Shown piece after piece: positions 1 to 5,537 of a stretch of 5,980 nucleotides of DNA. The notes beneath the pieces are model-generated. The model did no database searches. It was given only the letters and a program-made list of their open reading frames with translations, and was not told the origin of the DNA. Origin of the DNA: an uncultured bacterium. Its GTDB lineage: Bacteria > Cyanobacteriota > Vampirovibrionia > Gastranaerophilales > Gastranaerophilaceae. The position numbers and the translations under genes are program-made. The stretch is taken from positions 1 through 5,980 of the forward strand of contig CAPYQR010000002.1 of assembly GCA_948742005.1 (NCBI GenBank), in the 5' to 3' direction. How positions within the stretch are numbered: position 1 is the stretch's first letter; the number at the start of each line of letters is the position of its first letter.

Positions 1-183
1 ATATTTTTTATCGGTTGTAAAAACAATATTGCTTGTTTTTGAAAGTTCAAAGCTTGATGGAACATCGGGGGCTGTTGGAAAATTTGGTTTTTGAAATAAA
101 GATGATAAAAAACCGAATAAAAACAAAAATATTAAAAACAAAGCAGAAGCAAGTATTTTTGTTTTTTTATTAAATTTTTCCAT
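1..183 (-). CDS. Membrane-anchored GT8-like glycosyltransferase, N-terminus only (runs off left edge)
   Basis: This open frame starts at the ATG at 183-181 and continues through the window edge, so only the first 61 residues are visible. The residues are a lysine-rich start (K3, K6, K7, K9), a hydrophobic segment at about residues 10-30 (ILASALFLIFLFLFGFL), a Pro/Ser-rich linker, and then SNIVFTTDKKY at the end of the visible part. That last stretch matches VNIVFSTDKSYKKY in the complete GT8 protein encoded just upstream in transcription order, at the same distance after a similar membrane segment. I therefore call it a paralogue of that gene; the IVF(T/S)TD strand is where GT8 enzymes begin their nucleotide-sugar fold. 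The catalytic DxD motif would lie outside the window and cannot be checked. The start is supported by a GGAG ribosome binding site seven bases upstream. It sits 28 bases after the previous gene and is probably co-transcribed with it. Confidence 0.72.
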   Translation of the reverse strand, partial: MEKFNKKTKILASALFLIFLFLFGFLSSLFQKPNFPTAPDVPSSFELSKTSNIVFTTDKKY

Positions 184-190
184 TTAAATT

Positions 191-194
191 CTCC
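191..194 (-). promoter_or_regulatory. Ribosome binding site of the partial GT8-like gene
   Basis: The minus strand reads GGAG here, seven bases before the ATG at 183-181. It decides the start of a gene that is otherwise only partly visible. Confidence 0.6.
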
Positions 195-211
195 GTTTTT
201 ACAATCGATTT

Positions 212-1327
212 TTAATAATTATATTTAAAAACATGGTAAAAATTTTTTAAAAAATCGTTTATGTTTTTATTTTGTGTAAATTTTGATGTAATTGCATAAC
301 AATTAAGAGTATATTTCAAAAGGTTTCTTCTTTCTTTTTTCCATTTTGGATTGATTAAACGTGCGTAATTTTGCCATTTATCTCCAAATTCCATTTCGGG
401 ATTATACCAGGGTTTTTTAATTCCTGCAAAGTGTGCAATTACTGTTTTTTTGTTTAAATCTTTATAATCTTTAATTGAATCAGCAAATGGTGAATAATTT
501 TTTTTATATTTTTCAATATCAAAATCTTTTTCATCCCAAACAATGTTGTTAAATAATGGTGACAAGAGGATTATGTCTTTTTTCTTTATTATTTTATTAA
601 AAGGATATTGGGTTAAGGTTGTGTTTTTATTGTTTTTGTTTTTAAAATCGGCAATTTTATTTGAAATATCGTCTTCGCGCCATTTTTTAATATTATATAG
701 CATTACTCCGCAATTATAAAAATCTTGTTTTAATTTGGGCGAAGAATCAAATCTTTTTACAACACCTAAGTATTTATCTTGTAAATCGGTATCATATAAA
801 TCTTTTAAATCTCCCAAGACTAAAATATCGCAATCAAGATATAAAATTTTATTGAAATATCTAAATATTTCAGGCAGGAAAATTTTAAAAAAATCAGCCC
901 TTGAAACATAATGCAGGTTAAATTTGCGTTTTAATTTTTTATCAAGTATTGATGATTTTAAGGGAATAACGCTGATTTTAACTCTTTTATCTTTTAGGGA
1001 AGAATTTTCAAATTTAACAAGATTTTCAATCTCCTTATTTTCTTTTTTGGTTAAATCAATTCCTAAAACATAAATATTATAATAACTATCCTCTTTTTTA
1101 TTCAAAATTGCCGATAAAATTGCAACATGTAAATATTTTTTATAACTTTTATCTGTCGAAAAAACAATATTAACTTCTTCGGGCTTGTTTTGACTAACGA
1201 TTATGGGTTTTTGCTTATATTGCAAGTAATTATTTTCAAATGCAAAAAGCATTGAAAAAACGGTAAAAGCAGTCAAAATAAGATTTATTAAAATTGAAAT
1301 TAAAACAGCTCTTGTATTTTTTTGCAT
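212..1327 (-). CDS. Membrane-anchored family 8 glycosyltransferase (GT8, LPS galactosyl/glucosyltransferase-like)
   Basis: The protein has 371 residues from the ATG at 1327. A basic N-terminus is followed by one hydrophobic segment (about 8-30) and then a GT8 fold. Visible motifs are IVFSTD (54-59), the family pattern SRADFFKIFLPEIF leading to YLDCDILVLGDL with the metal-binding DxD at D165-C-D167, NCGVMLYN (205-212), and HFAG..KPW (299-307), whose His normally ligates Mn2+. GT8 enzymes transfer glucose or galactose from a UDP-sugar to a glycan; donor and acceptor here are unknown. The usual DQDxxN motif is replaced by TQYPFN (239-244), keeping Gln and Asn but losing both Asp. The frame extends upstream to a TTG at 1402, overlapping the preceding thiF-like gene, but I prefer the ATG because it puts the membrane segment where the neighbouring paralogue has it. 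This ATG has no close Shine-Dalgarno sequence. The lysine-rich C-terminal tail (about 320-371) has no motif I recognise. Confidence 0.85.
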   Translation of the reverse strand: MQKNTRAVLISILINLILTAFTVFSMLFAFENNYLQYKQKPIIVSQNKPEEVNIVFSTDKSYKKYLHVAILSAILNKKEDSYYNIYVLGIDLTKKENKEIENLVKFENSSLKDKRVKISVIPLKSSILDKKLKRKFNLHYVSRADFFKIFLPEIFRYFNKILYLDCDILVLGDLKDLYDTDLQDKYLGVVKRFDSSPKLKQDFYNCGVMLYNIKKWREDDISNKIADFKNKNNKNTTLTQYPFNKIIKKKDIILLSPLFNNIVWDEKDFDIEKYKKNYSPFADSIKDYKDLNKKTVIAHFAGIKKPWYNPEMEFGDKWQNYARLINPKWKKERRNLLKYTLNCYAITSKFTQNKNINDFLKNFYHVFKYNY

Positions 1328-1356
1328 AATTTTAGATTTTAAAGGCTTTTGTAATA

Positions 1357-1363
1357 CTCCCCC
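1357..1363 (-). promoter_or_regulatory. Shine-Dalgarno-like GGGGGAG too far from the GT8 start
   Basis: The minus strand reads GGGGGAG, a strong anti-16S match, in the short gap region after the thiF-like gene. The preferred GT8 ATG (1327) is 29 bases downstream, too far for normal use, and no ATG, GTG or TTG in the GT8 frame lies at 5-12 bases. It is either a chance purine run, a standby site, or a sign that the real GT8 start has been misjudged. Confidence 0.25.
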
Positions 1364-1379
1364 TTTTATTTTAGCTTGC

Positions 1380-2225
1380 TTATTCCCATAAATCAACTCC
1401 AATATAATCGTTTTTATTGCCTAAAATATATTTAATTGATGCAGCAGCAGCAAGAGTCCCTGCCGTGTTTGCAATAACGGAACAAACATGGCGGTTGAAG
1501 TATTTTTCGTTATTTTCAATTCTTTCAAGTAAATCTTTTTTTGAGATGCTTTTGAATAAATCTGCTTTGTCCATAACGGTTTTTTTAAAGAAATCCATTT
1601 TTTTGATTTTAATTTTTTCATCATAATCATCTAAAATGTTTTGTGTTAATTCATCAATTGAATATTTTTCAAGTTCAGGGTGGTTTGTTGAGCCGAAAGT
1701 TTTTGTTTCGGGGTTTTTATAATCCCATACTTTTGCTCTTACATTCCATCTTGAATGTTGTTCAAAAGAGGCACGTGAACCCATAATACAGGGAATTTTG
1801 TTTTCTTTTGCTATTTTATGCAGTAAAACTTTGATTGATTCTCTATCCGGAATAGTAATTATTACATCGGCATTTTTGCAAAATTCTCTTGCGTTTTTGG
1901 CAGTTACTCCGTTTTCAAAAACTTCAACTTTGCAAGAAGGGTTTATTTTCTCAATTCTTTCTTTTGCGCACAGTGCTTTATTTTTTCCTATGGTATCTAA
2001 TGTTGCGTATAGTTGTCTGTTTAAATTAACTTCAGAATAAACATCTAAATCGGCGAGTTTCAAATTTCCTATGCCAACGCGTGTGAGCATTTCGACTGCA
2101 ATCGAACCAACGCCTCCTATTCCCGCGATTGCAACTGTTGCGTTTTTTAGTTTTTCAATACTTTCGTCTGAAAACAAAAGTGCAGAATTATAAAATAAAG
2201 GGTCTGTGTTCACGTAGTCTGTCAT
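1380..2225 (-). CDS. ThiF/MoeB/TcdA-family E1-like adenylating enzyme
   Basis: The protein has 281 residues. E1-like enzymes use ATP to adenylate a carboxyl group, either on a ubiquitin-like sulfur carrier (ThiF, MoeB) or on tRNA t6A (TcdA). Visible are the nucleotide-binding loop GIGGVGS (35-41), the acidic DLD at the end of the second strand (59-61), NLNRQ (67-71) with the conserved Arg, GKNKA (80-84) with the conserved Lys, and D127 in IPDRES. The first half resembles TcdA closely, including NRQ...A, AKERI..INP and IPxxxGS. The second half differs: a charged, Lys-rich insertion at about 185-243 and a hydrophobic end (NTAGTLAAAASIKYILG). There are no CxxC pairs, so the MoeB/ThiF zinc site is absent. 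Cysteines are at 86, 98, 116, 146 and 248. The ATG at 2225 is chosen because a perfect GGAGG lies seven bases before it; an ATG 27 bases upstream is weaker. No ubiquitin-like partner gene is in the window, so the substrate is open. Confidence 0.85.
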   Translation of the reverse strand: MTDYVNTDPLFYNSALLFSDESIEKLKNATVAIAGIGGVGSIAVEMLTRVGIGNLKLADLDVYSEVNLNRQLYATLDTIGKNKALCAKERIEKINPSCKVEVFENGVTAKNAREFCKNADVIITIPDRESIKVLLHKIAKENKIPCIMGSRASFEQHSRWNVRAKVWDYKNPETKTFGSTNHPELEKYSIDELTQNILDDYDEKIKIKKMDFFKKTVMDKADLFKSISKKDLLERIENNEKYFNRHVCSVIANTAGTLAAAASIKYILGNKNDYIGVDLWE

Positions 2226-2232
2226 ATTATTT

Positions 2233-2237
2233 CCTCC
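2233..2237 (-). promoter_or_regulatory. Strong ribosome binding site of the thiF-like gene
   Basis: The minus strand reads GGAGG, seven bases before the ATG at 2225. It decides between that start and the in-frame ATG at 2252, and is the strongest ribosome binding site in the window. Confidence 0.75.
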
Positions 2238-2238
2238 A

Positions 2239-2283
2239 TTTGTGCATACCATAACATATTATCACTGTTGGATTTTTTGTGCA
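2239..2283. repeat. Pair of short direct repeats TTTGTGCA upstream of the thiF-like gene
   Basis: TTTGTGCA occurs on the plus strand at 2239-2246 and again at 2276-2283, with starts 37 bases apart, flanking the candidate -10 element. Two identical 8-mers in an 80-base gap could be operator half-sites for a regulator, but could also be chance. The right copy overlaps the candidate -35 element. Confidence 0.25.
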
Positions 2284-2284
2284 A
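2256..2284 (-). promoter_or_regulatory. Possible weak sigma-70-type promoter for the thiF-like gene
   Basis: On the minus strand TTGCAC (2284-2279) is followed after 17 bases by TAATAT (2261-2256), each only a partial match to consensus. It would give a transcript start near 2248 and a leader of about 22 bases containing the GGAGG site. In such AT-rich DNA partial matches are common, so this is tentative; read-through from uvrB is an equally good explanation. Confidence 0.28.
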
Positions 2285-2305
2285 ATTTTAATAAAAATTC
2301 AATTA

Positions 2306-4309
2306 TTATTTCTTGATAATTCCCTTTAATTTTTTGATTTCGTCTCTTAGCTGGATTGCTCTTTCAAAATCAAGTTCGCGGGCAGAATTTGCCATGTCTT
2401 TTTCAAGTTTTTTGATTAATTTTGGAATATCTTTAACTTGAATATCCATTTCAACAAGATGTTCGGCTACGATGTCTTCTGTGCTTCTGTAGCTTTGAAC
2501 AAGGGATAATAGGTTGTTTTGGACAGTTTTTTTGATGGTTTTCGGGGTTATGTTGTGTTCTTTATTGTATGCAATTTGAATCTCGCGGCGTCTTTTTGTT
2601 TCATCAAGTGCTGTGTGCATTGAATCAGTTATTTTATCTGCATACATAATGACTCTGCCTTGTGCGTTTCTTGCGCTTCTTCCGATTGTTTGAATTAATG
2701 ATGTTTCACATCTTAAAAACCCTTCTTTATCAGCATCCATTATAGCAACAAGTGAAACTTCAGGAATATCAAGCCCCTCTCTTAAAAGATTAACGCCTAC
2801 TAAAATATCAAATTCTCCTAATCTTAAATCTCTCAAAATTTCAACGCGTTCTAATGACTTTACTTCAGAATGCAGATATCTGACCTTTAAGCCTTGATTT
2901 TGAAGATAATTTGATAATTCTTCCGCCATTTTTTTGGTAAGAGTGGTAATTAGAACTCTTTCTTTTTTGTCGGTTGTGAATTTGATTTCTTTTATTAAAT
3001 CCTGAACCTGGTTTAATGTCGGACGTACGTCAATATTCGGGTCTAATAATCCTGTCGGGCGGATTATTTGTTCGACAATTTGTGTTGATTCTTCTTTTTC
3101 TTTTTGGCTTGGAGTTGCTGAAATAAAGATTTTTTGCGCGTTTTTTTCATCTATTTTTGAATAAAATTCATCAAATGTTAAAGGGCGGTTATCTTTTGCG
3201 CAAGGCAGGCGGAATCCGTAGTCAACAAGGACTTCTTTCCTTGCTTTATCGCCAAAATACATTCCTTTTAATTGCGGAAGTGTAACGTGAGATTCATCAA
3301 TTACAACTAAAAAATCATCTCCGAAATAATCTAAAAGTGTTGCAGGAGGAGTTCCGGGGGGTCTTCTTTCTATTATTCTTGAATAATTTTCAATTCCTGA
3401 ACAATATCCCATTTCTTTAATCATTTCAATATCGTAATTAACGCGTTGCGAAAGTCTTTGAGCTTCGACAATTTTATTTTCGTTTTTTAATTCTGCTAAT
3501 CTGTCGTTTAATTCTTGTCTTATTAAAGAAAGCGTTTCATCTGTTTCTTCGTCATAAGAAAGATAATGTACTGCAGGATAAATCACGATTTCAGACGGTT
3601 TTTCAAGGATTTCGCCTGTTACATAGTCGATTTTTGTTATTGATTCTATTTCATCGCCAAAAAATGAAATTCGATTAATGATTTTTTCAAAACTTGGCAT
3701 AATTTCAACAACATCGCCTCTTGCGCGATATGTTGAGCGTTTTAATTCAACGTCGTTTCTTTCGTATCTGACACCTGTTAAATAAGTCAGTAAATCTTTT
3801 CTTGAAATTTCTTGTCCGACACAAAGGGTTACAGTCCCTTTGAAATAATTTTCAGGCAGTCCTAAGCCGTAAATACAGCTGACTGATGCAACGACAATAA
3901 CATCATTGCGCTCATACAGGCTTCGTGTGGTGTTGTGGCGCAAACGGTCAATTTCATCGTTAATTGTTGCGGATTTTTCAATATATGTGTCGGTTCTTGG
4001 GATGTATGCTTCGGGTTGGTAATAATCATAATATGAAATAAAATATTCAACAGCATTATCAGGAAACAATTCTTTAAATTCATTATATAATTGTGCGGCA
4101 AGTGTTTTGTTGTGCGCGATGACAAGCGTTGGTTTTTGAACGTTTTGAATGACATTTGCAATTGTGAATGTTTTTCCTGAACCCGTTACGCCAAGAAGTG
4201 TTTGAGCACTGAATCCGTCTAAAATCCCCTTTGTGAGGCTTTCAATTGCTTTCGGTTGATCGCCTGAGGGTGCAAATTCGCTTTTTAGTTTGAATTGGTT
4301 ATATTTCAT
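2306..4309 (-). CDS. uvrB: UvrABC system protein B (excision nuclease damage-recognition helicase)
   Basis: UvrB takes damaged DNA from UvrA, verifies the lesion by threading a strand behind its beta-hairpin, and recruits UvrC for incision. The protein has 667 residues, normal full length. Visible in order: Walker A GVTGSGKT (40-47); the beta-hairpin with the aromatic run [10 protein letters not shown] (93-102) continuing to about 116; VVIDESH (335-341), the Walker B/DEAH-type box; SATP (397-400); [14 protein letters not shown] (507-520); QTIGRSARN (540-548), the arginine-finger motif VI; and the C-terminal UVR/coiled-coil UvrC-binding domain (about 627-662). All catalytic elements are intact. 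GRSARN differs from the usual GRAARN by one conservative change. The ATG at 4309 fits the normal N-terminus ([11 protein letters not shown] at 12-22) but has no Shine-Dalgarno sequence. It is first in a same-strand series with the E1-like and GT8 genes; uvrA and uvrC are not in the window. Confidence 0.99.
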   Translation of the reverse strand: MKYNQFKLKSEFAPSGDQPKAIESLTKGILDGFSAQTLLGVTGSGKTFTIANVIQNVQKPTLVIAHNKTLAAQLYNEFKELFPDNAVEYFISYYDYYQPEAYIPRTDTYIEKSATINDEIDRLRHNTTRSLYERNDVIVVASVSCIYGLGLPENYFKGTVTLCVGQEISRKDLLTYLTGVRYERNDVELKRSTYRARGDVVEIMPSFEKIINRISFFGDEIESITKIDYVTGEILEKPSEIVIYPAVHYLSYDEETDETLSLIRQELNDRLAELKNENKIVEAQRLSQRVNYDIEMIKEMGYCSGIENYSRIIERRPPGTPPATLLDYFGDDFLVVIDESHVTLPQLKGMYFGDKARKEVLVDYGFRLPCAKDNRPLTFDEFYSKIDEKNAQKIFISATPSQKEKEESTQIVEQIIRPTGLLDPNIDVRPTLNQVQDLIKEIKFTTDKKERVLITTLTKKMAEELSNYLQNQGLKVRYLHSEVKSLERVEILRDLRLGEFDILVGVNLLREGLDIPEVSLVAIMDADKEGFLRCETSLIQTIGRSARNAQGRVIMYADKITDSMHTALDETKRRREIQIAYNKEHNITPKTIKKTVQNNLLSLVQSYRSTEDIVAEHLVEMDIQVKDIPKLIKKLEKDMANSARELDFERAIQLRDEIKKLKGIIKK

Positions 4310-4315
4310 AATAAA

Positions 4316-4344
4316 ATACTAGCTTACTAAAATTAATTATTCAA
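4316..4344 (-). promoter_or_regulatory. Possible uvrB promoter
   Basis: On the minus strand TTGAAT (4344-4339) and TAGTAT (4321-4316), each four of six to consensus, are separated by 17 bases. Initiation about seven bases on would fall at or next to the uvrB ATG (4309), predicting a leaderless or nearly leaderless mRNA, which would agree with the lack of a ribosome binding site. The matches are weak and the background is AT-rich. Confidence 0.27.
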
Positions 4345-4350
4345 TATTGA
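4341..4350. promoter_or_regulatory. Perfect 10-base palindrome TCAATATTGA upstream of uvrB
   Basis: TCAATATTGA is its own reverse complement and overlaps the candidate uvrB -35 element, a position where a repressor could act. It does not match LexA boxes I know (E. coli CTGT-N8-ACAG, Gram-positive GAAC-N4-GTTC, cyanobacterial AGTAC-type). Palindromes of this kind arise readily by chance in AT-rich spacers. Confidence 0.22.
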
Positions 4351-4471
4351 TAAAATATTAAGAAATGTAAAGGTAATTTTTCCTTTTTGTTGCCGTTTTT
4401 CTTTGCTTGTTGTATTTTGAAGATTCGCTTGAATTTTTAAAATGCGCAATTTTTGATATTCCCGTGTTTTA

Positions 4472-4477
4472 TATAAT
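4472..4477 (+). promoter_or_regulatory. Candidate -10 element of the transglycosylase-like gene
   Basis: A perfect TATAAT lies 28 bases before the ATG at 4506, which would give a leader of roughly 20 bases. No good -35 hexamer is at 16-18 bases; the nearest, TTGATA at 4453-4458, is only 13 bases away. The leader contains a purine-rich GAAGAAAGAAAAAGA stretch that may serve as a weak ribosome binding site. Confidence 0.42.
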
Positions 4478-4505
4478 TTGCTTGTGAAGAAAGAAAAAGA
4501 TAAAA

Positions 4506-5534
4506 ATGGCAAATATTTCAAAAATTAATTTTACATCTAACCAATATTATTCAAATAATATTAAAAAAACAAGAAACAGCAACTCTCAAAATAAACGCTG
4601 TGCACAATTTTATACTATTGATTCAAGATTTGACGATGAATTTATTAGAAGAACAGATTTAAAAAGCAGAAAAAAACAAAAAAGTAATCATCTTGTTCCG
4701 AAAAGTCTTATGATTCTTGCAGCATCTTTAGGGATTTCAACGGTTGCACCTAAGGCAATTGCTTTTATATCGGGCAATAATGAAGCTGCCGTAATCAGTG
4801 CTGAAGGTGCGCAAATGACTGATTTGGATTATATTTTAGAGCCTGAAATGTCTCAAATGAGCCAGGAAGATTATTGTGAATTTATTAAATATGCAATGTC
4901 TGAACAAGATTCTAATGTAAATATTGAAGATGAGCCTGTGGCGGCTGTAAATGCACCTGAGGACAATGGTTATGCGCTTGAAGCTGAAAAATTGCTTAAC
5001 GATATTTTAGAAAAAGATGAATTTTCGAGCGAACATTTGGAAAATTTGAAAAAATCTTTTAATTATGAATTATCGGAAATTGAAATTTTGAGCAATTTGG
5101 TATATTTGTGCGATTCGGAGCAATGGGGAAACAATTGTATTGACCCTTTGACATTCTATGCTCAGCTTTGTCAGGAATCTGATTGTAAAAGCGATGCGCT
5201 TGGAGATTATTCTAAATCAAAAGATGAATATTTGGCTCTTGGATTCGGACAATTCCACAAATGCGCTGTAGATGAAGTCAACAAGCAGATTGAAGCGGGT
5301 ACTTACGGCGATTATTGTTATAATCAAGGCGAAGAGTATACTCTTGAAGATAGAAAAGACCCCGAAAAAGCTCTTGAAATGATGATTCTTTTATTGAGAT
5401 ATGATGCAAGCAAGACAGATTCGACAGAAGCAATGCTTGCTATGTATAACCGCGGTCACAAAGGCGGAATTAATACCATGGACGGTAAGGAATATGTAAG
5501 AAAAGTTTATGGCAGAATCGGAAAAGAATATTAA
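4506..5534 (+). CDS. Exported/membrane-anchored lytic transglycosylase-like protein (SLT lysozyme fold)
   Basis: The protein has 342 residues. Lytic transglycosylases cleave peptidoglycan glycan strands outside the cytoplasm. Layout: polar N-terminus with INFTSN (7-12); basic cluster RKKQK (55-59); hydrophobic segment about 63-90, a single anchor or a signal peptide with an unusually long n-region; acidic low-complexity linker (about 93-160); C-terminal domain (about 190-342). The domain shows the SLT layout: IDPLTFYAQLCQES with probable catalytic Glu at E224, then LALGFGQFH (243-251) in place of GLMQ, a DPEKALEMM helix (285-293), and MYNRGHKG (313-320) in place of AYNAG, keeping Y314 and N315. 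The match is by motif pattern and is divergent, so activity is not assured. Six Cys lie in the domain (202, 211, 222, 227, 253, 271), two flanking E224, suggesting disulfides after export. It diverges from uvrB and converges on proC. A purine-rich leader supports the ATG only weakly. Confidence 0.72.
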   Translation: MANISKINFTSNQYYSNNIKKTRNSNSQNKRCAQFYTIDSRFDDEFIRRTDLKSRKKQKSNHLVPKSLMILAASLGISTVAPKAIAFISGNNEAAVISAEGAQMTDLDYILEPEMSQMSQEDYCEFIKYAMSEQDSNVNIEDEPVAAVNAPEDNGYALEAEKLLNDILEKDEFSSEHLENLKKSFNYELSEIEILSNLVYLCDSEQWGNNCIDPLTFYAQLCQESDCKSDALGDYSKSKDEYLALGFGQFHKCAVDEVNKQIEAGTYGDYCYNQGEEYTLEDRKDPEKALEMMILLLRYDASKTDSTEAMLAMYNRGHKGGINTMDGKEYVRKVYGRIGKEY

Positions 5535-5537
5535 TTT

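Larger units (their letters stand above)
4310..4505. other. Divergent intergenic region between uvrB and the transglycosylase-like gene
   Basis: These 196 bases separate two divergently transcribed genes and must hold both promoters. The sequence is very AT-rich, with a TCAATATTGA palindrome near uvrB and a perfect TATAAT near the plus-strand gene. I see no tRNA, no stable G/C-rich hairpin and no riboswitch-like structure. A 62-codon minus-strand frame spans the region and even overlaps the next gene, but shows no coding character. Confidence 0.6.

Noticed and set aside
1417..2040. Plus- and minus-strand open frames of 69-80 codons inside the thiF-like gene
   Set aside because: They lie wholly within a gene with clear E1 motifs and have no recognisable domains; they are shadow frames.
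2226..2305. Intrinsic terminator after uvrB
   Set aside because: Only weak A/T pairing is possible and there is no G/C stem followed by a U-run on the minus strand.
3862..4161. 99-codon minus-strand frame within uvrB
   Set aside because: Shadow of the intact, highly conserved uvrB frame; no coding features of its own.
4333..4521. 62-codon minus-strand open frame in the uvrB/transglycosylase-like spacer
   Set aside because: It overlaps the start of the plus-strand gene, covers the region that must hold the promoters, has no ribosome binding site, and its composition just reflects AT-rich DNA.
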